A stretch of DNA of 50,599 nucleotides from Candidatus Coatesiibacteriota bacterium (GTDB taxonomy: Bacteria; RBG-13-66-14; B26-G2; WVWN01; G020348885), in assembly GCA_020348885.1 (NCBI GenBank), contig CP070755.1, positions 613,321 to 663,919 of the forward strand, in the 5' to 3' direction. Under the pieces are notes generated by a model that was given only the letters and a program-made list of their open reading frames with translations, ran no database searches and had not been told where the DNA came from. This document shows, one piece after another, positions 33,172 through 41,680 of the stretch (the stretch's first letter is position 1; each line of letters opens with the position of its first letter). A program made the position numbers and the translations under genes.

Positions 33172-35730
33172 TTACATCTTGGCGATTTCCGCTTCGGCCT
33201 TCCTTACCCATTTCGGGAAGTCCCGATAATTGGCGATGATTTTGTTGAAGTAACCTACGGCGGCATCTTTGTTGCCGAGATCGAGTTCGCAAACGCCGAG
33301 CCAGTAGTAAGATTGAACGGCCAGAGACCGCCGGCCGTGGTCGATAACCCGTTTATGGAATTCGATCGCGTTTTCGTAGTCGCCCAGCCGTTGGTAGTTG
33401 AAGGCCGCGTAAAGCTCCGCTATTTCGGTTTCCTCAGCGGCCGGATACTTATTGATAAGCTCCAGGAGGATTACGTTGGATTCGGTGTACATCTTCGAAT
33501 CCCGCATCGCGGAACCGGCCGCTAAGAGCGTTTCGGGAACCCGTTCGTCGTCGGGGAACATTTCGGCGAACTCACCGTACGCGCCGATTGCCCGATTAAC
33601 GTCGCCGGCGGATTCGTATAGCTTCGCCAATTTCAGTAACGCGTCGGCCCGGTCGTTCTTCGGCGCGCGGGAGTCCACGATGCTCCGCAAGACGCCGGTG
33701 GCTTCTTCGCTTTTTCCCCGGCGCCTGTATATTTCATACATCAGATTACGCGCCGTTACGAAGGAGGCGGTGTCCGTGTCGTCTATTCGGCCCAGGTAGT
33801 CGAGAGAACGGTTGTACGTGCCCTTCCTGTAGTACGATTGGCCTAGAAGAAGGTACAACTCTTTATTCAAGCGGCTTTTCGGGTATTTCGTTACGTACGC
33901 TTCGGCGGCCTCTATCTTGGAATTGTACTCTCCCTGTTTGTATTTGCAGAGTTCAATCTGGTAGCGGGCTTCGTCCACTCTGGGCGAACCGGGGTAGTAC
34001 TTGACGAGCGATTCGTATGTTTCCACGGCCCTTTCGTATTCGCCTTCGTTGAAACGGCATTGACCCAGTTGGTACATCGCGTCGTCGGCCAGGGCGCTAC
34101 CGGGATAAAGAACGCCTACCCGTTCGAACCAACCGGAGGCCGAGGCGTAATCGCCATCGGCGAACAGAACGGTTCCTATATCGTAAGTAGCGTTCGGCGC
34201 GAATTCGCTTTCGGGGTGGGTTTTTAGGAACTCGCTAAGTTTAGCGACAGCCGGGCCCCGGTCTATCTGGGCGGCGTAGCTGTGCGCTATTAAATACGTG
34301 GCTTTTTCAACGTACATGCTTTCGGGGTAGCTCGTGATTAACTCCGTCAAACGCGAACGCCCGGCCTCGTTGCGCCCGCCGCCGAAGGCGATTTCGGCGG
34401 CTTTGAGTAGTGCGTCGTCGGCGAGCTCGTTTTCCGGATGTTCCTTCGCCAGCGCTACGAATATTTTTTCGGCCGTGGCCGCGTCACCGCGTTTACGTTC
34501 GCAGTAACCCTCCCAATATGCGGCGGTAGGCCCGGTCGCTCCAGCGTCGGGGTCGTCGACCGCCTCGCCGAAGTAACGAGCGGCGCCGGCGTAATCACGT
34601 TCTTCGTATTCTATCCAACCGAGCCAGTAATTCGCCTCCGCCGACCGCGGTTGGCCCGACGACGCGAGGGCCGAAAAACCGTCTCTCGCGTTTTCCAACC
34701 GATTTTCTTCGAGATAGGAAAGCGATATCAAGAAGGACGCGTCGACGGCCAACTCGCCCCCGGGCGCTTCATTTATCGTTTCACCGAGAGCGGCCCGCGC
34801 TTCTTCCCAGGAACCAGCATTAAACAGGTTGTAACCCAGGACGTAGTATAACCTTTCACGAGGTATGTTTTCAGGCGCTTTCGCGATGATACATCGCGTT
34901 ATTTCGGCGGCTACGCCATAGTCTTTCGCACCTGTATAAGCTAACGCAGTGTGGTATTCGACCGCATCGTTATAAAAGACAGTATCTTCCGTTTCCGATT
35001 GGAGCCGCTGTAACTCTTCTAACGCTTCGTGGTAGCGTCCCTCGCCCAGAAAAATGATGGCCGTAGCGTACGTCGCCGCGGGGCCCGCTGACGGGCTGCT
35101 TTTTACGCCTTCCAGATACTTTAGAGCCGTTTCCCGGTCGCCGTTAAGGTAGTGGTTAAGCCCCAGTCTGTACTCGATTAGTTGTTTATCTGGATGCTCC
35201 GGGAACTCGGCCAGCGTGTCGTTGTAAACGTTCGCTGCACCGGCGAAGTCGCCTTCGGCGAAGAACGCCTCGCCGAGTCGCAGGTATGCTTCGGCCGCGT
35301 CGCCCCGATCCGAAGCCCGGGCGACGGTTTTACGGTAGTATTTTTTGGCCTGCTCGAAGTTGTCGAGGGCAAGGAAGCAATCTCCGGTCTTAAGCAACGC
35401 TTTACCGACGCAAACCGATTCGGGGTAATCGGCGGTCAACCGCCGGTATTCGTGAACGGCTTCCGGGTAACTACCGAGTTCTCGTAAGGATTCGCCCAGA
35501 TAGAATTGGGCCCTGTCGGCGTAGCGGCCTTCGGGGTATTCCGCGATGAAATCCTGGAAGTACTGGTATGATACCTTATAAAGTTCCCTTTCGTACATCC
35601 CGAGGGCTGCGGCGTAGTCCTGTTCCTCACCGCCGCCGGCGTTCCGGGCCGTGCATAAAATTAAAGCCGCGCATAGCGCGGCTACCCGGAAGCCGCACCC
35701 CCCGAAGTTTCGTCTAGCCCTGTTTAACAT
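33172..35730 (-). CDS. Large periplasmic TPR protein
   Basis: An 852-residue exported protein (signal peptide about 1-33) built of about twenty TPR-like repeats of the BamD/YbgF kind (e.g. A-A-R-Y-F-G-E-A, Y-P-G-S-A-L-A-D-D-A, Y-Y-L-G-Q-S-Y-Y-R-K-G-T-Y). Such proteins usually scaffold envelope complexes. It lies in one transcript with a plug-less barrel just downstream, so the two may work together. No catalytic motif seen. Confidence 0.85.
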   Translation of the reverse strand: MLNRARRNFGGCGFRVAALCAALILCTARNAGGGEEQDYAAALGMYERELYKVSYQYFQDFIAEYPEGRYADRAQFYLGESLRELGSYPEAVHEYRRLTADYPESVCVGKALLKTGDCFLALDNFEQAKKYYRKTVARASDRGDAAEAYLRLGEAFFAEGDFAGAANVYNDTLAEFPEHPDKQLIEYRLGLNHYLNGDRETALKYLEGVKSSPSAGPAATYATAIIFLGEGRYHEALEELQRLQSETEDTVFYNDAVEYHTALAYTGAKDYGVAAEITRCIIAKAPENIPRERLYYVLGYNLFNAGSWEEARAALGETINEAPGGELAVDASFLISLSYLEENRLENARDGFSALASSGQPRSAEANYWLGWIEYEERDYAGAARYFGEAVDDPDAGATGPTAAYWEGYCERKRGDAATAEKIFVALAKEHPENELADDALLKAAEIAFGGGRNEAGRSRLTELITSYPESMYVEKATYLIAHSYAAQIDRGPAVAKLSEFLKTHPESEFAPNATYDIGTVLFADGDYASASGWFERVGVLYPGSALADDAMYQLGQCRFNEGEYERAVETYESLVKYYPGSPRVDEARYQIELCKYKQGEYNSKIEAAEAYVTKYPKSRLNKELYLLLGQSYYRKGTYNRSLDYLGRIDDTDTASFVTARNLMYEIYRRRGKSEEATGVLRSIVDSRAPKNDRADALLKLAKLYESAGDVNRAIGAYGEFAEMFPDDERVPETLLAAGSAMRDSKMYTESNVILLELINKYPAAEETEIAELYAAFNYQRLGDYENAIEFHKRVIDHGRRSLAVQSYYWLGVCELDLGNKDAAVGYFNKIIANYRDFPKWVRKAEAEIAKM

Positions 35731-35757
35731 TGATATACTTTAGGAACCGCGGTCGGC

Positions 35758-36105
35758 TCAGCGACGCGATACGACGTTGTTATTCTCGTCGAGTACGATT
35801 ACCGTCGCGTTCGGCGGCGAGCCGTCGGTTAATGCGTACGTTAGTATTATGAGCCTATCGCCGGGCGCCCCTTTATGGGCCGCGGCGCCGTTCAGGACTA
35901 CCTCCCGCGAACCACGGGCGCCGGCGATCAAATACGTCTCGATACGTTCGCCATTGTTTATATTAAAAACATAGACGATTTCGCCGACGACCATTCCTGC
36001 GGCGTCGATTAAATCCTCGTCCACCGTTAGGCTACCTTCGTAGTCCGCGTTCGTATCCGTGACGGCGGCCCGATGTATCTTCGATAATAGGAAGCGTCTG
36101 AGCAT
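35758..36105 (-). CDS. panD: Aspartate 1-decarboxylase
   Basis: A 115-residue pro-enzyme that makes beta-alanine for pantothenate. The self-cleavage site is G24-S25 in YEGSLT, which generates the pyruvoyl group; K9 and the N-G-A-A-A-H block are conserved. Length is normal. It follows panC by 12 bases. Confidence 0.95.
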   Translation of the reverse strand: MLRRFLLSKIHRAAVTDTNADYEGSLTVDEDLIDAAGMVVGEIVYVFNINNGERIETYLIAGARGSREVVLNGAAAHKGAPGDRLIILTYALTDGSPPNATVIVLDENNNVVSRR

Positions 36106-36117
36106 TTTCGCCGTCGC

Positions 36118-36963
36118 TCATCCTAAAACTACGTTGTCGATTAATCTCGTTTCGCCGACGAACACCGCCAGAGCGACCAGCGCCGGCGCGGTTATTTCCT
36201 CAATTGGCGAAAGTTCTTCGGCGTCCACCGCCGATATGTAGTCGATTCGCGTGTCCCGTTCGGCTTCGACTATGGCCGTCATCTCAGCAATTATCCTGCC
36301 TACGGAGCGGACCCTCTCGGCGTAGAGTTCTTCCGCCCTTTGAAGCGCCCTGTATAGACACGTCGCCTGCAACCGTTCTTCGGCACTCAGATACTCGTTC
36401 CTCGACGACATCGCGAGTCCGTCGGGTTCCCGAACCGTCGGCAGCACCCGGATTTCTATATCCAAATCCAGGTCGCGGACCATCCGCTTGATTATTACGG
36501 CTTGTTGCGCGTCTTTCTGGCCGAAGTATGCGGCGTCCGGTTTACAAATATTGAATAGCTTGGTTACTACGGTCGTGACGCCGCGAAAGTGCCCCGGACG
36601 TCTGGCGCCGCAAAGTCCGTCGGTTAAGCGTTCGACCTCTACGTACGTCGCGTACCCCGCCGGGTACATCGTATCGGTGGTCGGCGCGAATATCAATTCG
36701 GCGCCGGCGTCGCCGGCGAGTTTCGCGTCATTCTCAAGTCCGCGTGGATATCGCTCGAGGTCCTCGCCCGGCCCGAATTGGGTCGGGTTCACGAAAACAC
36801 TTACGACGGTATAACCGCAGTCAGCCGCCGATGCCCGCACGAGCGACAGATGCCCCTCGTGGAGCGCGCCCATCGTCGGTACCAATCCGACGGTTTTACC
36901 GGCGGTCCGCGCTTCGGCTACGGCCCTCCTTGTCTCGACGATATCGCGTGCGACGTACGTCAA
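36118..36963 (-). CDS. panC: Pantothenate synthetase (pantoate-beta-alanine ligase)
   Basis: This 281-residue enzyme joins pantoate and beta-alanine with ATP. Motifs: PTMGALHEGHLSLV (about 29-42), FVNPTQFGPGEDL, FGQKDAQQ and the MSSRN loop. It starts with TTG one base after the panB stop. With panB and panD it completes the three pantothenate-specific steps. Confidence 0.96.
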   Translation of the reverse strand: MTYVARDIVETRRAVAEARTAGKTVGLVPTMGALHEGHLSLVRASAADCGYTVVSVFVNPTQFGPGEDLERYPRGLENDAKLAGDAGAELIFAPTTDTMYPAGYATYVEVERLTDGLCGARRPGHFRGVTTVVTKLFNICKPDAAYFGQKDAQQAVIIKRMVRDLDLDIEIRVLPTVREPDGLAMSSRNEYLSAEERLQATCLYRALQRAEELYAERVRSVGRIIAEMTAIVEAERDTRIDYISAVDAEELSPIEEITAPALVALAVFVGETRLIDNVVLG

Positions 36964-36964
36964 A

Positions 36965-37831
36965 TCAACCGTCGGTTTTCGACGTACGGATTTCTTCCAG
37001 CACGTCTTTCGGCAGGGACACCGACTCTTCTTCCGACGGGTATTCTCCGCCGCGTACCAATCCGACGTATTCTACTATCGCTCCGCCTATTATTTCCTTT
37101 ACGTCAACGAGGCGGCGGACGAACTTCGGTATATAACCGGTGTAGTATCCGATCAAGTCGTGGAAGACGAGGATTTGCCCGTCGCAGGCTGGCCCGGAAC
37201 CGATCCCTATAGTAGGAACGTCCAAGGATTCGGTAATTATTGCCGCCAGTTCTTGCGGTACCATCTCCAGAACTACAGAGAAACAACCCGCGTTTTGAAG
37301 ACTAAGGGCTTCTCCCATCAGCACGCGGGCTTTGTCGACCGTCTTTCCACGTACGATTTTTCGCCCGAATACGTTCGTGGATTGAGGTGTATAACCTACG
37401 TGGCCCATCACCGGTATCCCGGTTTCGGATAGAGTTTGAATCGCGTCGAGGGTTCCGGCGGCGGCCCCTTCCAGTTTGACGGCCTGGGCGCCCGATTCCT
37501 TGATAACGCGGCCGGCGTTTTCGACGGTTTTTTTTCGCGATACCTGGAATGACATGAACGGCATATCGGCGACGACGAACGCCCGCTTCGCCGCTCGCGC
37601 CACTATTTCGGTGTGGTATATAATTTGCCTGAGAGTTACCTTGAGAGTGTTTTCGTGGCCCTGTACGACCATTCCGAGGGAGTCGCCGACGAGTATCAGG
37701 TCAACGCCGGCGTCGTCCACGATGGACGCGCCGGGGAAGTCGTACGCGGTAAGACATACTATCGGTTCGCCGGCGGCCTTCTTCGCGTGCAGGTCGCTTA
37801 TCGTCAACCTGGTTTCTTCCTTACCAGCCAC
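36965..37831 (-). CDS. panB: 3-methyl-2-oxobutanoate hydroxymethyltransferase
   Basis: This 288-residue TIM-barrel enzyme adds a hydroxymethyl group to 2-oxoisovalerate, the first pantothenate step. Motifs: LTAYDFPGA, LVGDSLGMVVQGHENT, VKLEGA and GHVGYTPQS. The start is GTG 37831, overlapping the folK stop by 11 bases. Confidence 0.96.
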   Translation of the reverse strand: MAGKEETRLTISDLHAKKAAGEPIVCLTAYDFPGASIVDDAGVDLILVGDSLGMVVQGHENTLKVTLRQIIYHTEIVARAAKRAFVVADMPFMSFQVSRKKTVENAGRVIKESGAQAVKLEGAAAGTLDAIQTLSETGIPVMGHVGYTPQSTNVFGRKIVRGKTVDKARVLMGEALSLQNAGCFSVVLEMVPQELAAIITESLDVPTIGIGSGPACDGQILVFHDLIGYYTGYIPKFVRRLVDVKEIIGGAIVEYVGLVRGGEYPSEEESVSLPKDVLEEIRTSKTDG

Positions 37832-38324
37832 GCTCGTTTACTTTTTCGAGTTTATAAGGCGCGAGTTCGGCCAGCGCGTCGGATATTCTCAAACCCGTTC
37901 CGGGTATGAATATGTTCCCTGCCAGGTCCATAAGCGGCACAAGGAAAAACGCGCGTTCGGTCAACGCAGGATGGGGGATAACAAGGTCTTTGTCGTTAAG
38001 AACGGCGTCGCCGAAGAGTAAGATATCGACGTCGATAACCCGGGGGCCTTTCTCGCGGGTTTTTTTACGTCTCATCTTTTTTTCGACTTCCTGGCAGCGC
38101 GCGAGAAGCTCGTGGGGCCCGATCCATGTTTCCACTTCGACTACGCGGTTAAGAAAATCGGGTTGGTCGGGGACTTCGGCCGCCGGTGATTCGTACACCG
38201 GCGACTTATACGCTTCGTACACGCCGGCGCTGGACGAAAGCGAATCCAAAGCGGTACGCAGGTTTTTAATCCGGTCGCCCAGGTTGCTTCCCAGCGCGAT
38301 ATAGGCTATAACTTTTTCTTCCAT
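37821..38324 (-). CDS. folK: 2-amino-4-hydroxy-6-hydroxymethyldihydropteridine pyrophosphokinase
   Basis: A 167-residue folate-pathway kinase. ALGSNLGDR lies at about residues 9-17 and the signature RVIDVDILLFGD is intact. I start it at ATG 38324 because the next upstream ATG (38345) lies above the predicted transcription start. It opens the long minus-strand run. Confidence 0.95.
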   Translation of the reverse strand: MEEKVIAYIALGSNLGDRIKNLRTALDSLSSSAGVYEAYKSPVYESPAAEVPDQPDFLNRVVEVETWIGPHELLARCQEVEKKMRRKKTREKGPRVIDVDILLFGDAVLNDKDLVIPHPALTERAFFLVPLMDLAGNIFIPGTGLRISDALAELAPYKLEKVNERGW

Positions 38325-38335
38325 AGCTAGCGTAG

Positions 38336-38365
38336 AAAATACCATACGAACGGCGGTACAGTCAA
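38336..38365 (-). promoter_or_regulatory. Promoter of the folK-pan run
   Basis: On the minus strand TTGACT (38365-38360) and TATTTT (38341-38336) are 18 bases apart. The expected start near 38329 leaves about five bases before the folK ATG, and no Shine-Dalgarno is present. Confidence 0.55.
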
Positions 38366-38408
38366 CCGAAATCGGGCGACGTAGTTACAGTCCGTTATCC
38401 TGTTTGCC

Positions 38409-38438
38409 TTGATATTAGAAGGGTTTATGTGCTATTAA
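38409..38438 (+). promoter_or_regulatory. Possible promoter of the glycan run
   Basis: TTGATA (38409-38414) with CTATTA or TATTAA 17-18 bases downstream. AAAAGGGG lies about four bases before the ATG at 38458. The -10 is only a fair match. Confidence 0.4.
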
Positions 38439-38457
38439 AAACGTTAAAAGGGGAAGT

Positions 38458-39669
38458 ATGGGAAAATCCGATAGGAAAATCACGGTGGGTACGGTTTCGG
38501 TAGGCGAACACGGCAAGAAGCTTGTATTGGACGCTTTGAACCGGGGGCGTATCTCCGGCGGGAAGTTCGTTGACGAGTTCGAGAAGGCTTTCGCCGTTTA
38601 CCACGGTCTGAAGTACGGCGTGGCCGTCTCGAGCGGGACCGACGCCGACGCGGTCGCCGTCGCGACCCTTCACGACCGCGGCGCTCATAGGGGTGACGAG
38701 ATCGTCGTACCCGCGCTTACATTCATATCCGTGGCGAACGCCGTACTCCACGCCGGGTTCGTTCCTGTCTTCGCCGATATAGATCGCCGGACGTGGAATA
38801 TCGACCCGGCGTCGGTGGAAAGAGTATTAACGTCTAAAACGCGCGCGATACTGGCCGTACACAACTTCGGGCGCCCGGCGGCAATGGACGAACTCGTCGA
38901 TATCTCGTCGTCCCAAAACCTTATGCTAATCGAAGACGCCGCCGAAGCCCACGGCGCGCGTTACCGCGACCGCCTGGTCGGAACCGTCGGCGCTATGGGT
39001 ACATACAGTTTCTACGTAGCTCATATCCTTACAACCGGCGAGGGCGGTATGGTTATAACGGATGACGACGAGTTGGCCGGGTTGCTGCGGAGCCTGCGGG
39101 CCCACGGCCGGGCCTGTGACTGCCGGATCTGCGTACTCAACACCGAATCGGCCTACTGCCCGCTCAGGTACAAGTACGGCGACGACACCGACATCCGCTT
39201 CCATTTCGAACGGGTCGGCTTCTCCAGCAAGATGAACGAGATGGAGGCGGCCCTCGGTATAGAACAAGTAGAGTATATGGACGAAATAGTTGAGAAACGC
39301 CGCGAGAACCTATTTTACCTCAACGAGGCCCTTTCGCCATATAGGAAGTTTCTGGAGCTTTTCGAAGAAGAAGAGCACGAAAAGATAAGCCCGCTGTGTT
39401 ACCCGGTCGTACTGACAGAGGATGCGCCCTTCGAGCGGTTCGAACTGACGGTGTTCTTGGAGCAGCGAGGCGTCGAGACCAGGCCGATGTTCGGGTCTAT
39501 CCCCACCCAACAACCGTCGTACTCCTGGATGGGATACGCGCCCGGCGACTTCCCGGCGGCCGAATACGTAGGCTCGCGCGGTTTCTATATCGGCTGCCAC
39601 CAAAATATATCCCGGGACGACCTTGATTTCGTCGTTAAGAGTTTCGCGGAGTTCCTGAAAGAATACTAA
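38458..39669 (+). CDS. DegT/DnrJ/EryC1/StrS-fold enzyme with His in place of the catalytic Lys
   Basis: A 403-residue PLP-fold protein of the sugar aminotransferase family: SSGTDAD (59-65), EDAAEAHGA (159-167) and TTGEGGM (192-198). Where aminotransferases have the PLP lysine (SFxxxK), this has SFYVAH with H189. In ColD and RfbH-type 3-dehydratases this same position is His and the enzyme removes a sugar hydroxyl instead of transaminating. C220, C222, C225 and C234 form a tight cluster, near the region where RfbH-type E1 binds a 2Fe-2S centre, but the distant first E1 cysteine (in EDCC) is absent (EDAA here). A deoxysugar dehydratase with a metal site is my inference. It heads an operon with two glycosyltransferases. 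Confidence 0.88.
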   Translation: MGKSDRKITVGTVSVGEHGKKLVLDALNRGRISGGKFVDEFEKAFAVYHGLKYGVAVSSGTDADAVAVATLHDRGAHRGDEIVVPALTFISVANAVLHAGFVPVFADIDRRTWNIDPASVERVLTSKTRAILAVHNFGRPAAMDELVDISSSQNLMLIEDAAEAHGARYRDRLVGTVGAMGTYSFYVAHILTTGEGGMVITDDDELAGLLRSLRAHGRACDCRICVLNTESAYCPLRYKYGDDTDIRFHFERVGFSSKMNEMEAALGIEQVEYMDEIVEKRRENLFYLNEALSPYRKFLELFEEEEHEKISPLCYPVVLTEDAPFERFELTVFLEQRGVETRPMFGSIPTQQPSYSWMGYAPGDFPAAEYVGSRGFYIGCHQNISRDDLDFVVKSFAEFLKEY

Positions 39670-39700
39670 ATAATGCGGTTTAGAGGATTAGGCTAACCGA

Positions 39701-40411
39701 TTGAAAATACTGATAGTTATACCGACGTATAACGAAGCCGATAATATCGAGCGGCTTGTACGAACGCTTTTGGAGTTGGAAGCCGCGCCGGACGTACTGG
39801 TCGTGGACGACTCGTCGCCCGATGGAACGGGCGATATCGCCGACGCATTGGCCGCGGAGTTCCCGGGCCGCGTATCCGTAATCCACCGCGAAGCCAAAGA
39901 CGGCCGCGGTGGGGCCGTGCTAGCCGGGTTGGCGCTGGGACTTGCCGACGGATACGAAATACTCTTCGAGATGGACGCCGATTTCTCCCACGACCCGGCT
40001 GAGATCCCGGCGTTTCTGGACTCTATAAAGAGGTATTACTTCGTTATAGGTTCCCGTTATTTACCCGAGTCGGAGATAATCGATTGGCCGGCGACGCGAA
40101 CCTTCTTCAGCCGCTGGGCCAACCGGTACGCTCGGTTATTCCTCCGCATCCCGATAACCGACTATACTAACGGCTATCGGTGCTACAGGCGGGACGCGTT
40201 GGAGAAGCTGAACTTCGAGGCCATCAACAGTAAAGGTTATATCGTGCTTAGCGATATCGCCTGGCAACTTCACCGCGCGGGGCTATCCGTCGGCGAGGTA
40301 CCGACGGTCTTCGTGAACAGGAGCCGCGGAGAGTCCAACCTGAGTTTGCGGGAGGTTTTTTCGGCGTTTATTGGTGTATTGAAGTTGTGGTTTAGGGGGT
40401 TGGCCGGATAG
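39701..40411 (+). CDS. GT2 glycosyltransferase, polyprenol monophosphomannose synthase-like
   Basis: A 236-residue GT2 enzyme: IPTYNEADNI, VVDDSSPDGTGD and the metal-binding EMDADFSHDP, with the RSRGESNLS block near the end that is typical of dolichyl/polyprenol phosphate mannose synthases. It has no C-terminal membrane segments beyond a short hydrophobic tail. It likely makes a lipid-linked mannose donor. TTG start; GAGGA lies about 12 bases upstream. Confidence 0.9.
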   Translation: MKILIVIPTYNEADNIERLVRTLLELEAAPDVLVVDDSSPDGTGDIADALAAEFPGRVSVIHREAKDGRGGAVLAGLALGLADGYEILFEMDADFSHDPAEIPAFLDSIKRYYFVIGSRYLPESEIIDWPATRTFFSRWANRYARLFLRIPITDYTNGYRCYRRDALEKLNFEAINSKGYIVLSDIAWQLHRAGLSVGEVPTVFVNRSRGESNLSLREVFSAFIGVLKLWFRGLAG

Positions 40412-40423
40412 GCCGATGTTGTT

Positions 40424-41551
40424 ATGGCCGCGGGCGGTAAAACCTTACGTATCGCGATATACATAGGTCAACTGGGCCGCGGCGGCGCCGAGGGCCAGGT
40501 CGCGCTGTTGGCGCGAGGGTTACTCGACCGCGGCCACGACGTGCGTATCGCGACCGGCGGAAGCGCGGCGGACGCAATACCCCCGGAGTTGTCGAATCGC
40601 GTAACTCACCTTCCCGGACGCCCGAGGTTAGCCCGCTGGCAGTCTCTACGTAAGTTCCTTCGCGAGTTTGAACCGGACGTTCTCCACAGCCAGCTTTCGG
40701 TAGCCAACGTGTTCGGTACGTTCGCCGGTGCGGCGGAACGCGTTCCGTGCCGGATTATGTCCCTCCTTTCCACTGACCCGCTGAAATCCGCGCCGATTAA
40801 AGCCGCCGAAAGGTTAGCCGCGAAGTTTACCCATCGGGTAATGGTTAACTCGGCGGGCGTGCTGGAAGTCGCCCTCGGGCGGTTGGGCGTACTGGAAGAT
40901 AAGGTCGTATTAATATACAACGGCGTGGATACAGAACGTTTTAATCCGGCACGAAAAACCAAACACGAAGGGGCCGTACGCGGCGCGCTTGATATTCCCG
41001 AAGACGTACCGGTGGTAGGGATGGTAGCGAACTTGCACGCGATAAAGGACCATGCTACGCTTCTTGCGGCGATATCGGGAATACACAGCGACGTTACCGC
41101 GGGGGAAAAGGCTTATATGTTACTGGTGGGTTCCGGTCCGGAAGAGGAGGTAATCCGGGATACGGCGGCGGAGTCGGGATTACTCCCGTACGTCCGGTTC
41201 GCCGGGTCCGTCGCCGACGTAGAACAGTACTACTCGGCGATGGATGTGTTCGCTCTTACGTCCCGGGCCGAGGGGTTCTCGAACGCGGTTTTGGAGGCGA
41301 TGGCATCGGGGTTACCGTGCGTCGTAACCGACGTCGGTGGGAACCGGGAGGCGGTGGAAGACGGCGTGACCGGTTTCGTCGTCCCGCCGGGTAACGCGGG
41401 CGCGGTACGCGAGAAGCTGCTAGCGTTACTAAAGGAAGGAGGGCTGCGCGCGGGGATGGGCGCGGCCGGGCGCCGTGCCGCGGTCGAGAAGTTCGGCGTC
41501 GATAGGATGGTGAAAGAGACCGAGCGGATGTACCGGGGGGTGCTGGAATAG
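40424..41551 (+). CDS. GT4-family glycosyltransferase
   Basis: This 375-residue GT-B enzyme has an N-terminal acceptor domain (YIGQLGRGGAE) and a C-terminal donor domain with YNGVD, VGMVANLHAIKDH and the E-x7-E motif EGFSNAVLE. It should transfer a sugar from a nucleotide donor to a growing surface glycan. It follows the GT2 gene by 12 bases and probably shares its transcript. Acceptor and donor are unknown. Confidence 0.9.
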   Translation: MAAGGKTLRIAIYIGQLGRGGAEGQVALLARGLLDRGHDVRIATGGSAADAIPPELSNRVTHLPGRPRLARWQSLRKFLREFEPDVLHSQLSVANVFGTFAGAAERVPCRIMSLLSTDPLKSAPIKAAERLAAKFTHRVMVNSAGVLEVALGRLGVLEDKVVLIYNGVDTERFNPARKTKHEGAVRGALDIPEDVPVVGMVANLHAIKDHATLLAAISGIHSDVTAGEKAYMLLVGSGPEEEVIRDTAAESGLLPYVRFAGSVADVEQYYSAMDVFALTSRAEGFSNAVLEAMASGLPCVVTDVGGNREAVEDGVTGFVVPPGNAGAVREKLLALLKEGGLRAGMGAAGRRAAVEKFGVDRMVKETERMYRGVLE

Positions 41552-41613
41552 AGAAGTGCAACAGATTTCAGTTTATATTCTATCGCGGTATTCGGAATAA
41601 ATTTGCCGGTTTT

Positions 41614-41642
41614 TTGACGTTTATCGAATTTTGTGCTATGAA
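41614..41642 (+). promoter_or_regulatory. Promoter upstream of the decayed exported-protein gene
   Basis: TTGACG (41614-41619), 17 bases, TATGAA (41637-41642). A strong Shine-Dalgarno AGAGGAGG (41668-41675) then precedes GTG 41681. The expression signals look intact although the gene is not. Confidence 0.55.
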
Positions 41643-41680
41643 CGCGTAAAAGTTATATAGGGCTTCCAGAGGAGGACGCG

